Positions 1 through 9,274 of a DNA stretch of 64,000 bases are shown piece by piece. This DNA comes from Sedimentisphaerales bacterium. Its GTDB lineage: Bacteria; Planctomycetota; Phycisphaerae; Sedimentisphaerales; SM23-30. The position numbers and the translations under genes were made by a program. Position 1 is the first letter of the stretch. Each line of letters begins with the position of its first letter. Below the pieces are notes generated by a model, which did no database searches, was not told the DNA's origin, and saw only the letters and a list, made by a program, of their open reading frames with translations. The stretch spans positions 124,001 to 188,000 of the forward strand of contig JANQJS010000037.1 in NCBI GenBank assembly GCA_028281535.1, in the 5' to 3' direction.

Positions 1-324
1 ACTACCTCGACCATAAAGTTTATTGTCTTGCAATATCGGCTTAAAGGGGTCAATGGTCATACCGTCTGTTCCTACGGTATCGGTATGCGCACATAGTAAC
101 AATGTTTTAGATCCATCCTGTCCTGGGGCAGATACGATGACATTGTTTCGCTGATTAGCAACCGGCTGGATTTCGGCATCGAGCGAATGGGTTTTGCACC
201 AATCGCTCACAAAATGGACCATTTGCTCTTCGCCATAGGGTGTTTGGAAATTCTGGCGATCCTGTGGATTCAAGCTGGGGATGGAAATCATTTCCTGGCA
301 AAGGTCTATCAGTTCATTTGACAT
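1..324 (-). CDS. M20-family metallopeptidase, N-terminal part (runs off window edge)
   Basis: The 108 codons visible read from an ATG at 324 towards position 1 and stay open to the edge, so only the N-terminus is here. The segment carries the M20/ArgE/DapE/CPG2 signature: a zinc-ligand motif AHTDTV (about residues 80-85), then TIDPF and YGRGS just before the cut, where the family has the GRG(x)DMKG metal site. Such enzymes hydrolyse N-acyl amino acids or peptides with a dinuclear zinc centre. Which substrate cannot be told from this part. The gene is divergent from the sugar phosphorylase at 448. Confidence 0.85.
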   Translation of the reverse strand, partial: MSNELIDLCQEMISIPSLNPQDRQNFQTPYGEEQMVHFVSDWCKTHSLDAEIQPVANQRNNVIVSAPGQDGSKTLLLCAHTDTVGTDGMTIDPFKPILQDNKLYGRGS

Positions 325-378
325 AAAAACTATGATATCAAAAAAAATAGACGAGAGTATGAAAAAATAGACTTTTAA

Positions 379-414
379 TTTTGCATGATTCACTAAAGCG
401 TTTATGATGCAAAA
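379..414 (+). promoter_or_regulatory. Putative promoter with overlapping inverted repeat upstream of the sugar phosphorylase
   Basis: TTGCAT (381-386) and TATGAT (403-408) are separated by 16 bases and form a plausible sigma-70 promoter. A perfect 8-base inverted repeat, TTTTGCAT (379-386) and ATGCAAAA (407-414), overlaps both boxes, as an operator for a dimeric repressor would. The start codon follows at 448. The elements are visible, but regulation is inferred. Confidence 0.4.
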
Positions 415-447
415 AACGAAAGTATTTATTATTATCAGGGTATACCA

Positions 448-2166
448 ATGATAACATCTGAGATCCAATCGAAAATTACCACCCTTTATGGTGAATCCGC
501 CAGCCAGACCATTCTTAAAAAAATTGAACAACTTTTGCAAAATTATGGTGATATGAGCCGAGAGGATACATCGTTTTTATCTGAAAAAGATATATTTTTG
601 ATCACTTATGGCGATAGTTTGACCTCTGCTGGTTTGCCAGGATTTGTTTGCTTAAATCATTTTGTTAAATCCAAGCTGGAAGATTTGATTAGCATTGTCC
701 ATATATTGCCCTGCTTTCCCTGGACCAGTGATGATGGGTTTTCGGTGGTCGATTATCGAGCGATACATCCGGAGCTGGGTAATTGGGATCATGTGGACCA
801 GTTGGCACAGCATGTTGATCTTTGCTTTGACTTTGTCTTGAATCACTGTTCATCTGAGAGTCATTATTTTAAAGGGTTTTTAGATGATGATCCTCACTAC
901 AAGAATTTTTTTATTGAGTTGGATCCTGACACAGACACGTCCAGTGTGTTGCGACCTCGGACCTTACCTTTGATTCATGATTATGAGAGTGCAAGCGGAA
1001 CGAAATATTGCTGGACGACCTTTAGTCGTGATCAGTTAGATATCAATTTTAAAAACCCGGATGTTCTGATCGAAATGCTGGATATTCTTTTGTTTTATGC
1101 CAAGCGATCTGCACGTATGGTTAGATTGGATGCCATTGCTTATCTTTGGAAAGAGTTAGGCACGAGTTGCGCTCACTTGACTCAGACGCATATGGTGGTT
1201 CAACTCTTTCGTGATATTTTGAACCTGGCAGCACGTCATTTATTGATTCTAACAGAGACGAATGTGCCTCATAAAGATAATATATCTTACTTTGGTGATG
1301 GTTCTAATGAAGCGCAGGTCGTTTATAATTTCCCCCTGCCTCCATTGATTCTACATACCTTGTCATCACAAGATTCAACTCACTTGACACGCTGGGCAAA
1401 AACAATTCAACCTATTTCGGATCAAACCACCTTTTTGAATTTTACGGCTTCGCATGATGGGATTGGTGTACGTCCTGTGGCTGATATTTTAAGCCAGAAA
1501 GAATTTGATGAACTGGTCGAATTGACCACGCGACACAATGGAAATGTTTCCTATAAAAATGATAGTGACGGAACCCCAATTCCTTACGAATTGAATATTA
1601 ATTATTTTGATGCGATTAATAATCCAAATGATACGCGTGTGGATGTTGAGACTCAAGTGGATCGTTTTATGCTTTCTCAAGCGATTGTGCAATCATTGTT
1701 AGGTATGCCGGCAATCTATATTCATTCATTGCTGGGGTCGCGTAACTGGTTGGAAGGCGTTGAGAAAACAGGGCATAATCGAACCATCAATCGTGAGAAA
1801 CTGGACATTGAGCATGTCATCAACGATTTGGATAAACCGACATCGCTTCGTTCTATTGTATTTGGGCGATTTCAAAAATTGATTAGTGTTCGGAAAAATC
1901 AGAAAGCATTTCATCCAAACGCGACGCAGGAAATTTTAGACCTTGGCCCTTCCCTATTTGGATTAAAACGGTGCGATCATACTGTGGGACAAACCATTAT
2001 TGCAATTTATAATGTAACGCAAAATCCTCAGGAAGTTGTGATTCCTGATATGTCATCTTGTAAGGATTTACTGTCACACCAAAGCTTTGAACCTGATGCG
2101 AGTGGTAAGCTTTCGATGACCTTGTTGCCCTATCAGACTTTCTGGCTCGATTGTAAATCTCATTAA
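448..2166 (+). CDS. GH13_18 sugar phosphorylase (sucrose phosphorylase or glucosylglycerate phosphorylase type)
   Basis: 572-aa alpha-amylase-fold enzyme. The four GH13 motifs are present in order: DFVLNH (128-133), RLDAIAYLW with nucleophile Asp228, ILTETN with acid/base Glu270, and ASHDGIG with the transition-state Asp337. This set and the length of about 570 residues fit subfamily 18, which phosphorolyses sucrose, sucrose 6'-phosphate or glucosylglycerate to alpha-glucose 1-phosphate. The exact substrate cannot be decided by eye; a compatible-solute role through glucosylglycerate is possible. No signal peptide is present, so it is cytoplasmic. The ATG follows CAGGG at good spacing. Its stop overlaps the convergent receiver gene by 4 bases. 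Confidence 0.85.
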   Translation: MITSEIQSKITTLYGESASQTILKKIEQLLQNYGDMSREDTSFLSEKDIFLITYGDSLTSAGLPGFVCLNHFVKSKLEDLISIVHILPCFPWTSDDGFSVVDYRAIHPELGNWDHVDQLAQHVDLCFDFVLNHCSSESHYFKGFLDDDPHYKNFFIELDPDTDTSSVLRPRTLPLIHDYESASGTKYCWTTFSRDQLDINFKNPDVLIEMLDILLFYAKRSARMVRLDAIAYLWKELGTSCAHLTQTHMVVQLFRDILNLAARHLLILTETNVPHKDNISYFGDGSNEAQVVYNFPLPPLILHTLSSQDSTHLTRWAKTIQPISDQTTFLNFTASHDGIGVRPVADILSQKEFDELVELTTRHNGNVSYKNDSDGTPIPYELNINYFDAINNPNDTRVDVETQVDRFMLSQAIVQSLLGMPAIYIHSLLGSRNWLEGVEKTGHNRTINREKLDIEHVINDLDKPTSLRSIVFGRFQKLISVRKNQKAFHPNATQEILDLGPSLFGLKRCDHTVGQTIIAIYNVTQNPQEVVIPDMSSCKDLLSHQSFEPDASGKLSMTLLPYQTFWLDCKSH

Positions 2167-2570
2167 GATGATTGATTACTGGCAAGACCAAGTTGTTCAA
2201 TTTCTTGAAAGAGTTTTTCTTTACTGATGGGTTTGACAATGTAGGCTTCGCATCCTTCACGGAAAGAATGCATAATCGTTTTAGCTTCATCAACGGCTGT
2301 TGTCATGATAATTTTTGCACCATCGGCATAAAGAATATTACGATCTTTTTCAATCTGTCGCAATTCTTCTAGTGCTTCCAGGCCATCTTTAACAGGCATC
2401 ATGATATCTAATAGTATTAAATCGTAAGGATTGTTTTCTTCATGAGCCAGTTTAAATGCTTCGATGCCTTCCTGACCATTGGCGGCAACATCACTTTCAC
2501 CAAGTGACTCCACCATTTTTATTAGAAGTTTACGATTCACAAATTCATCATCTATAATTAATATACGCAT
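2163..2570 (-). CDS. Stand-alone CheY-like receiver protein (copy 1)
   Basis: 135-aa single receiver domain with no output domain. Acidic pocket Asp7/Asp8, phospho-acceptor Asp55 in LILLDIMMP, and the switch lysine in AYIVKP are all present. A GTG lies directly before the chosen ATG; the ATG at 2570 follows AAAGGG. It is clearly paralogous to the next gene along almost its whole length, including the AFKLAHEENNPYDL / AVKLSHDQNLPYDL segment, so the pair is a tandem duplication. Such proteins act by phosphorylation-dependent binding to partner proteins; the partner kinase is not adjacent. Confidence 0.85.
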   Translation of the reverse strand: MRILIIDDEFVNRKLLIKMVESLGESDVAANGQEGIEAFKLAHEENNPYDLILLDIMMPVKDGLEALEELRQIEKDRNILYADGAKIIMTTAVDEAKTIMHSFREGCEAYIVKPISKEKLFQEIEQLGLASNQSS

Positions 2571-2592
2571 CACAATGCCCTTTCAGTGTTAA

Positions 2593-3000
2593 TTATGAAT
2601 GTTGTTGCAATGAGAATCCTAATAATTCTATTTGCTTGAATAGGTCCTGTTTTTGAACAGGTTTGACAATATAAGCTTCGCAGCCATTTTCGAAAGACCT
2701 GAGTATACATTCTTTCTGGTCGTTAGCAGTGATCATGATCACTTTAACACCATCCAGGCCCATGATATTAATGTCTTCTTCAGATTGGCGAATTTCTTTC
2801 AGGGTTTGATTGCCATCTTTGATCGGCATCATCATATCCAGAAGGACTAAATCATACGGAAGATTTTGATCATGAGAAAGCTTAACCGCGTCGACAGCTT
2901 GCTGTCCATTTTCTGCCATGTCGCACTGACAGATTGAGCCTAGATATTTTTCTAATAATTTACGATTGGCCGTTTGGTCGTCTACAATTAAAACACGCAT
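2593..3000 (-). CDS. Stand-alone CheY-like receiver protein (copy 2)
   Basis: 135-aa receiver-only protein, tandem paralogue of the gene 22 bases downstream. Phospho-acceptor Asp55 (LVLLDMMMP), the acidic pair Asp7/Asp8 and the lysine in AYIVKP are intact, so both copies should be phosphorylatable. The two proteins differ most in the last ten residues and around residues 20-30. It lies between the radical SAM gene (3021) and copy 1 on the same strand, so the three may be co-transcribed. No kinase or chemotaxis gene lies nearby. Confidence 0.85.
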   Translation of the reverse strand: MRVLIVDDQTANRKLLEKYLGSICQCDMAENGQQAVDAVKLSHDQNLPYDLVLLDMMMPIKDGNQTLKEIRQSEEDINIMGLDGVKVIMITANDQKECILRSFENGCEAYIVKPVQKQDLFKQIELLGFSLQQHS

Positions 3001-3020
3001 TTTAATACCCCCATTAAAAT

Positions 3021-3992
3021 TTAAATTTCGACAGGTACTTGTTTTTCTTTTGGTTTAATTTTTCGCCAAGCTGCTTTGACGGCATCTTGGACCATTTCAC
3101 TTTTTCCTAACGCATATTCACATTTTGAACAGATAAAATCTTTGGAATTTGGACTACCATTATAGAGTCGCTTGACGATGTCTGTACGGGTTTTTCCATT
3201 CCAAACCCCTGCAACACCTTCGTCTCTAACATTGCCCCAGATGACTTCGCGTCCCATGTCCTGGCAGCACATGACCACACGGCCATCATATAGCACGATC
3301 ATTTCATGTAATGGCAAATGATTTTTGCAGCCATATAAACGAACCGATTGATCATGTTTTAAGTTTTCAGGTAGTAACCGTTTGACACCCCCGCAACGAC
3401 TAACAGGTTCCAGATATTCTATTTGCACCCCTTTGGGTTCCCAGAATTCAAACCATTTTTCTTTTTCCCCTTCAGGCCAGTTGTCGTCGACGCCACGGAT
3501 GAGTACTTTTTTAGGATCGTATCGATCTAGTAAATAAAGAATGTTATTCAGGGTTCTTTCATAGTCAAGTCCCATAATTCGCTTGTAAACCTCTGGGTTA
3601 TGACTGTGGCTACTAATCATAAATTCGCCTTGAAAACCTGTTTCAAATACACCGTCCAGTTTTTCGGGCGTCATTTCATAAGCATTGGTATTAAAATAGA
3701 CACTGATATCCTGCTTGATGGCATGCTCAATATATTTGGGCAAATCTTGCGATAGAAAAACCTCGCCCATATAACAAAAGCTTAAAATAGGTGTATAGTT
3801 ATATTGGTGACCTAGTTGAGCAAATTCATCGATTATATCCTTGTAGAGTTGCCAGTCCATAAATCCTTGGGTTTGCTGCCTGGAGTATTTTGGATAAGGA
3901 CACATCGTGCAACGGGCGTTACAGAAAGAATGAATATCCACCAAAATCTTTAGTGGATAGGGTCTCATTTTGTATAGATAAGGATTTATCAT
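3021..3992 (-). CDS. Radical SAM protein with SPASM-like C-terminus
   Basis: About 323 aa. An N-terminal CNARCTMC motif (Cys24, Cys28, Cys31) binds the radical SAM 4Fe-4S cluster. Near the C-terminus YDGRVVMCCQD, a W/GNV segment and CSKCEY provide extra cysteines in the arrangement of SPASM/Twitch auxiliary clusters. Members modify peptides, sugars or cofactors; the substrate here is unknown. The start at 3992 is preferred over an upstream ATG at 4010 because AGGA stands five bases before it. It lies between the polysaccharide genes and the tandem receivers, so a role in surface-polymer modification is possible but unproven. Confidence 0.75.
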   Translation of the reverse strand: MINPYLYKMRPYPLKILVDIHSFCNARCTMCPYPKYSRQQTQGFMDWQLYKDIIDEFAQLGHQYNYTPILSFCYMGEVFLSQDLPKYIEHAIKQDISVYFNTNAYEMTPEKLDGVFETGFQGEFMISSHSHNPEVYKRIMGLDYERTLNNILYLLDRYDPKKVLIRGVDDNWPEGEKEKWFEFWEPKGVQIEYLEPVSRCGGVKRLLPENLKHDQSVRLYGCKNHLPLHEMIVLYDGRVVMCCQDMGREVIWGNVRDEGVAGVWNGKTRTDIVKRLYNGSPNSKDFICSKCEYALGKSEMVQDAVKAAWRKIKPKEKQVPVEI

Positions 3993-4133
3993 AATAATCC
4001 TATCGTCCATTTATAGACAAATAATCAAATATTGATTGAGCTGATTTTACAGAAGATTATGTGGTTTATTATTCGCTCAAAAACGATTGCTTAAGATCCC
4101 ACTTAAAATAAAGGCCAGCTAGTATGGGTGAGA

Positions 4134-5681
4134 TTAGCTTTTTACACCGATTTCTACGGTTGCTTCTTTACCGGACATACTTTCATGCTCTGGTTTCTTT
4201 TGGCTGCTGGCAACATGTTGCATATTCGAGCTGATCTGTTTTAGGAGCCAATTAATCCGCTGTTCATCTTGTGTTAGTTGTGCTGTGGATTCCAGGCGAA
4301 GCGTTGCTTTTTGTGAGGCATCTGTACCGAGTGAGAAACGCTTGGTCCAGCGACTATTCAATAATTCAGCTATCAATTTATCATTTCGAACCCATTGATA
4401 GGTTTCATAATTGGTTCGGCCATCTTCACCCACGCCTTCAAGCGTCAGAATCGCACGATCCAGATTCATTTGTTCAAAGAACGGTTTCATTTTATCCCAA
4501 AGGGCTTCAAGCTCAGCCATACGCTTTAGAGAGTTCTTCTGTGAAAAACTGTTCCAGCGAAAACAGGTCGATAATCGCTGTAGGAATTCAGAGGTATTTA
4601 GGCAACCTAATCGAATACCAAAATATAATTCAACTATGACAAAGCTCAATGCGATGAGCCCAATCGATACACCTGTTTGTGTAAAGCAGGCAAATCCCAT
4701 CAGACAAGCTGTTGCTGTTATTACCCACAAGGTCATGGATGTTTGATTGACAGTCAAACCTAAATGACGCAGACAATGGTGAATATGATTTCGATCACCA
4801 CTGGCAGGTGATTCTGAACTACTGAATCGACGTAAAATCGATAAGAATGCATCAATGATAGGTACACTTAACATTAAACCTGCACAAGGCAGAGCAAAAC
4901 CGCCATTGCTGACTGCAATTTTAATGGTCAATGCACCGAGGATTAATCCAACTAATTGCGAACCGCTGTCACCCAAGAAAATAAGTGCGGGTCGAATATT
5001 GAATAGTAAAATTGCTAACAATCCCCCACTCACCGCTAATGCCAGGATTGCGGGACCATAAGCACCATTATAGAAACCTAATCCGGCTAGTGCGAGAGAG
5101 ATAATGACTCCCAATCCAGAAGCCAAGCCATCTAAGCCATCAATAAAATTCAAGGCGTTACAACTTCCAACCAACCAGAACAAGGTAAATGGTACGGCGA
5201 AAGCGCCCAAAGAAAAATCAAAGACGCCAAAGAAATCACATCGATAAATGACCAAGCCGGAACCAATCAGGACCGTAGAGGCCAGCATTTGGAATAATAA
5301 TTTTGTTCGGGGCATGACATGATGCAGGTCATCCATTATGCCCAATGAGACGATAATGAATGCACTTACTAACAATGCACCGCGTGAAATATTGAGTGCA
5401 AATAAATCGTAAATGCTTTGATCAAATTCCCGTGCGACAAAATAAAGAAACCCGATGCCAAGTACGATAGCGATGATTAATGGAATTCCGCCAAGAGTGG
5501 CTGTAGGATGTCGATGGCATTTCAAGTGTCCGTCTGGATTATCCAATGCTCCAAACCGCCAACTCAGGCGATGTGTGATTGCAGTGAATATCGTCCCGGA
5601 CGCCAAAGACATGAGAAAGACTGCTCCTCCAACAATCAGAGCAATTTCCATTACTGATGACATGGGTACACTGGTGTTCAC
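4134..5681 (-). CDS. WecA/MraY-type polyprenyl-phosphate glycosyl-1-phosphate transferase with extra C-terminal domain
   Basis: 515-aa polytopic membrane protein. Family motifs are clear: DNPD(G)HLKCHRHPTATLGGIP near the N-terminus, DDLHHV, NALNFIDGLDGLASG and FLGDSGSQLVG, the Mg/UDP-sugar and lipid-phosphate sites. Such enzymes transfer a sugar-1-phosphate from UDP-sugar to undecaprenyl phosphate and so start O-antigen, teichoic acid or exopolysaccharide synthesis. Unlike typical WecA (about 350 aa), about 150 residues follow the last membrane segment as a soluble domain of unknown role. Located 21 bases after the Wzc-like gene, it most likely starts the polymer that the neighbouring genes export. 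Confidence 0.85.
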   Translation of the reverse strand: MNTSVPMSSVMEIALIVGGAVFLMSLASGTIFTAITHRLSWRFGALDNPDGHLKCHRHPTATLGGIPLIIAIVLGIGFLYFVAREFDQSIYDLFALNISRGALLVSAFIIVSLGIMDDLHHVMPRTKLLFQMLASTVLIGSGLVIYRCDFFGVFDFSLGAFAVPFTLFWLVGSCNALNFIDGLDGLASGLGVIISLALAGLGFYNGAYGPAILALAVSGGLLAILLFNIRPALIFLGDSGSQLVGLILGALTIKIAVSNGGFALPCAGLMLSVPIIDAFLSILRRFSSSESPASGDRNHIHHCLRHLGLTVNQTSMTLWVITATACLMGFACFTQTGVSIGLIALSFVIVELYFGIRLGCLNTSEFLQRLSTCFRWNSFSQKNSLKRMAELEALWDKMKPFFEQMNLDRAILTLEGVGEDGRTNYETYQWVRNDKLIAELLNSRWTKRFSLGTDASQKATLRLESTAQLTQDEQRINWLLKQISSNMQHVASSQKKPEHESMSGKEATVEIGVKS

Positions 5682-5702
5682 GTTGCTAAATCCTGTCCTT
5701 CC

Positions 5703-7985
5703 TTATAGTGTATTTACATTGGTCGATTGTGACATTGGTGATGAAATTGTATGAGAATTTTCAACAAAGCCAATGCAAACAGCACCTGACAGCTCTACTT
5801 GCTGTGATAATTTTTCATGTTGAGCTTTATCGTTTGACGACGTCACGAGTAAACTCTTTCCAACCGTATTGAGCAATTGTTGCGTGATAGGTTGGTCTAT
5901 GGTTCCTGCATCAAAAATGATCCAGTCAAAAGATTGTTTCAGTTCATGGAGTGCATTTTCAAGCATATCCATATTAATATGCTGTGAATTTGATGTGTTC
6001 ACAGGTAATACTTTAAGTGACATAATATCTGGATCGACTAATGCATTATCAATATTTCGTACATCCATCAGGATGGCAGGCAAATCAGGCTTGCCCGCAG
6101 AGCCAGAAAAGACTTTATGCAATGATGGTGAATATTGATTCACGTCGATGAGCAATACCCGTCGACCGGCTTTGGCTAAACCAATGGCCAAATTACATGC
6201 ACAGGTTGTTTTGCCTTCATTGGCGTTTTTACTAGTCACGACAAACGCTTGTTTGGTTTGACCAAATCGACTCATAAGCCGGTTGCCCATATCACGGAAT
6301 GCCGCTGCTTCAGATGAACTCTGGTCTGCGTGAATAATTCGGCATCGAGCGGCAAAGGCTAAGTCGTTATAGCTGCTATTGCCCAATTCAATATCATTTA
6401 ATTGAGCCATAGAGGTGTTTTGGTTTGCCGTAACGGTTTCATTAAATTGCATGGGATCGACATCCGTTTTTTGTTCCGCTACCGGTTCAGTCACAGGTTT
6501 TGATGTTTCAGGGGTTCCTGCAGCTTGAGCTTGGGTTTCCTGAGGCATACCTGGTTGTGGCCAGAAACCAGGCCATGATGGCATCGCCATTTGTGCCATG
6601 GCTGGATTTTGCATGAACATATCACCGTAGGTTGATGATGTGGTTGCTGGCTGACTCATTCGGTCGATAGCAAAAACAAATGCTAAACTGAACAAAATAC
6701 CCAACAGTAGAATTGAAGCCGCTTGTTTTGATTTACTCAATCCAGCAGGTTTACTGGAGGGTTGTGCTGCATCCACCACGATAACAGGTGACTCAGACAT
6801 CCCTTCACCAAGAGTAAATTCACGAACCTGATTGATACACTGGTTTTTAAAGACACGTGCTCGTTCGAGGTCTCTTTTCAATTCATTGAATAACTGATTT
6901 TTTTGAGTTAATTTTACGCCAAACTCTTTTTGTTGATTCAGCAATGCTAGTAATGAATTCTCCTGCTTAACGATTTCAGTGTACTTTTCTGTTGTACCTT
7001 CTATCATCGCATGCATTAAATTCTGTTTTTTATCGAGAAGTTTTGTTTGTAATCCCGCGATACGCAATCGTAGATCACGGAGTTTAGGATGACCTGGCAA
7101 ATATACATTAGCGAGCTGTGATTCTTTGTCGCTGAGTGTATAAAGATTGCTTGATATAGCACGCACTTCATCATTTTGATCAATTTCAATAAGTGTTGTA
7201 TCGTTTTCACCAAGGCCTCGCCCTGTTGATAACATTTTTTGAATTTGACCGCGTTTCGTTTCTAAGTTTAAACGTGTCATTTGTGCTAAGGTCAATTTTT
7301 CTTCGATTGATCGTATTCGATTTTCAACAGCAGATAAGGTTGTATCACCTGCAGTGATAAGGTTTTCTTGTCGAAACTTATTGACAAGATCTTCTTTTTC
7401 TTGAATTTCATTGTCATATTTTTCAATTTGTTGATTGACACGTTCAATAATACGTTTGTTACCTGCTTTACGAGCAGCGGTTGATGTTTCAATAAAAGCC
7501 GCTGTTATTTGGTTGGCGATTGCCGCAGCCATGGGTGCATCTTCTGAGATGCCGATAATATCAATCAGACGTGAACCTGGCACAGGAATCACAGAGACAT
7601 TGTCGCTTAATGCTTTGAGACCCTCTTCACTTAATTGCCAATTACCGCCAGACATATTTAATTTCTTAGCCGCTGCTGCATAGACGTGACGAGATTGTAA
7701 TAACTGTACTTGTGTTGTAAAATAATCACCACTGTTTTGTAATCCGGCGATACCGCCACCAATACTGGGTTGATCCATAACAACCTGAACACGAGCTTTG
7801 GATTCGTATTTGGGTTTACGCATGAGCGTAGAGGATATGGCCGTTCCGCAAACCAGTAATAAACAAGCGAGTAACTGCCATCGCCGACGCACAAGCATCT
7901 GTATCAACGGATACGAATCGATCGTTCCGCTTGATTTTGCGGTGTTATTTACGTTTCTGTTTTTTGTACCGTTTGGGGCACTCAT
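5703..7985 (-). CDS. Wzz/Wzc-like polysaccharide chain-length and BY-kinase-type ATPase protein
   Basis: 760 aa. Layout: membrane segment about 36-54, periplasmic Wzz domain with long coiled coil (about 180-380), second membrane segment about 422-441, a Met/Pro/Gln/Ala-rich linker (about 444-510), then a cytoplasmic P-loop domain. Walker A reads KNANEGKTT (586-594), Walker A' LLIDVN (611-616) and Walker B-like WIIFDAG (688-694). This is the layout of bacterial tyrosine autokinases that govern capsule or exopolysaccharide polymerisation and export. The last 25 residues contain no tyrosine cluster, so autophosphorylation of the usual type may be absent. It lies between the Wza-like gene and the initiating transferase. 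Confidence 0.85.
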   Translation of the reverse strand: MSAPNGTKNRNVNNTAKSSGTIDSYPLIQMLVRRRWQLLACLLLVCGTAISSTLMRKPKYESKARVQVVMDQPSIGGGIAGLQNSGDYFTTQVQLLQSRHVYAAAAKKLNMSGGNWQLSEEGLKALSDNVSVIPVPGSRLIDIIGISEDAPMAAAIANQITAAFIETSTAARKAGNKRIIERVNQQIEKYDNEIQEKEDLVNKFRQENLITAGDTTLSAVENRIRSIEEKLTLAQMTRLNLETKRGQIQKMLSTGRGLGENDTTLIEIDQNDEVRAISSNLYTLSDKESQLANVYLPGHPKLRDLRLRIAGLQTKLLDKKQNLMHAMIEGTTEKYTEIVKQENSLLALLNQQKEFGVKLTQKNQLFNELKRDLERARVFKNQCINQVREFTLGEGMSESPVIVVDAAQPSSKPAGLSKSKQAASILLLGILFSLAFVFAIDRMSQPATTSSTYGDMFMQNPAMAQMAMPSWPGFWPQPGMPQETQAQAAGTPETSKPVTEPVAEQKTDVDPMQFNETVTANQNTSMAQLNDIELGNSSYNDLAFAARCRIIHADQSSSEAAAFRDMGNRLMSRFGQTKQAFVVTSKNANEGKTTCACNLAIGLAKAGRRVLLIDVNQYSPSLHKVFSGSAGKPDLPAILMDVRNIDNALVDPDIMSLKVLPVNTSNSQHINMDMLENALHELKQSFDWIIFDAGTIDQPITQQLLNTVGKSLLVTSSNDKAQHEKLSQQVELSGAVCIGFVENSHTISSPMSQSTNVNTL

Positions 7986-8083
7986 AATCTTGCCTGCTTA
8001 TCTTTTACTTGGATTCTAGAATTATTAGGTTGCCTTCCTGGCAGTCTCAATCCCTCCGTAGAATCCACGCTAAACAACTTTCT

Positions 8084-9274
8084 TTATCTTCCTATGCCGG
8101 TCGGTTCGCCCGTAGCTGCGTTGTAACTTGCATCCACACCGGTTCGAACACCTGCATTGAATAAACTTGCTAGGTCATGCCAGAATTTTTCATCAGGATC
8201 AATTGGCACAACGACTAGGTCATTTTGAGCCATCAAAATATTACGATGCTCGCCTGATCTAACTTTTGCAATATCTACAACGATTGTTTGTTCGCTGCCA
8301 TTACTTAAACGGCGAATGACTTTACATTCTTGTTCACGCCCTATCTTGGAGATGCCTCCTCCACTGCTAATCGCCTGCAAAATCGTTAACGGCCGATTAA
8401 ATGGTTTGGCACCTGGCTGATTCACTTCACCAGACAAGTATATAAAGCCTTCAGTGGCACTGCTGATTTTGATGACATCACCTGGATATACCAATGGATT
8501 GACCTGTGAACCATCTTCAGCAAACAATTTTGCTACGGGAACGATATCACGATGGAAATAATATTTTCCATTCGTTGAATCCCAGGTTGCAGGATCTGCT
8601 TTACCTGCACCCCTTAAAATTTCAATATTTGGAGCCGCATTATTTCGCACGCCACCGGCCATACCAATCACGTCTAATAATGTCGCATTGTCTTTTTCCA
8701 GGTAAACGGAACCAACAGATCCGACTGAGCCTAGAACCACAACTTCTTTACTACGATAATTCGTGACTTTGACTTCGACTTGTGGGTCACGAAGATATTC
8801 TTGACCTAGACGCTTGGAAATTTCTTTTCGAAGTTGTGAGGTGGTTAAACCTGCAGCTTGAATATGATTTAGGACCGGTAAATAAATTTGTCCCTGTTCG
8901 TTAATTTTGGTAGTTTCAGATGTTTCACGATCCATATCCAGCAATTGCCAGATTTTAACACGTATTTCATCGCCAGGACCAAGGTGATATTCATTACTTG
9001 CCTGAATAGATTGTGTACTTGTTTTTACTAATGAACGACCTACATTATCAACATTACCATTGGTCCAGTGATGACCATCTGCGGGTTTTTGTTGCTGACT
9101 GAGATAAAAGTCATTCGCACCCCGCGGAGCTGTGTAAGCCACTTTGTAAACCCGAGGTGGTTTTGAAGAGCAGCCACATATGATTATGAGCACCAGACTT
9201 AATGTCAGGCCTGTGACCATGTTTTGCCATTTTTTATGTTGTTTTTCTCTAGCCATAATAGCTACTGCTTCCAT
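8084..9274 (-). CDS. Wza-like polysaccharide export outer-membrane lipoprotein
   Basis: 396 aa from the outer ATG; an in-frame ATG at 9256 gives 390 aa, and neither has a strong ribosome site. A signal sequence ends in a lipobox IICGC, so the protein should be lipidated. It holds a Poly_export domain (LGPGDEIRVKIW, INEQGQIYLPVLNHIQAAGLT) followed by SLBB repeats (VVLGSVGSVGSVYLEKDNATLLDVIGMAGG in part, and IYLSGEVNQPGAKPFNRPLTILQAI in part). Such proteins form the outer-membrane channel with a Wzc partner, encoded directly downstream. This supports a Wza-Wzc secretion route for exopolysaccharide. Confidence 0.9.
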   Translation of the reverse strand: MEAVAIMAREKQHKKWQNMVTGLTLSLVLIIICGCSSKPPRVYKVAYTAPRGANDFYLSQQQKPADGHHWTNGNVDNVGRSLVKTSTQSIQASNEYHLGPGDEIRVKIWQLLDMDRETSETTKINEQGQIYLPVLNHIQAAGLTTSQLRKEISKRLGQEYLRDPQVEVKVTNYRSKEVVVLGSVGSVGSVYLEKDNATLLDVIGMAGGVRNNAAPNIEILRGAGKADPATWDSTNGKYYFHRDIVPVAKLFAEDGSQVNPLVYPGDVIKISSATEGFIYLSGEVNQPGAKPFNRPLTILQAISSGGGISKIGREQECKVIRRLSNGSEQTIVVDIAKVRSGEHRNILMAQNDLVVVPIDPDEKFWHDLASLFNAGVRTGVDASYNAATGEPTGIGR

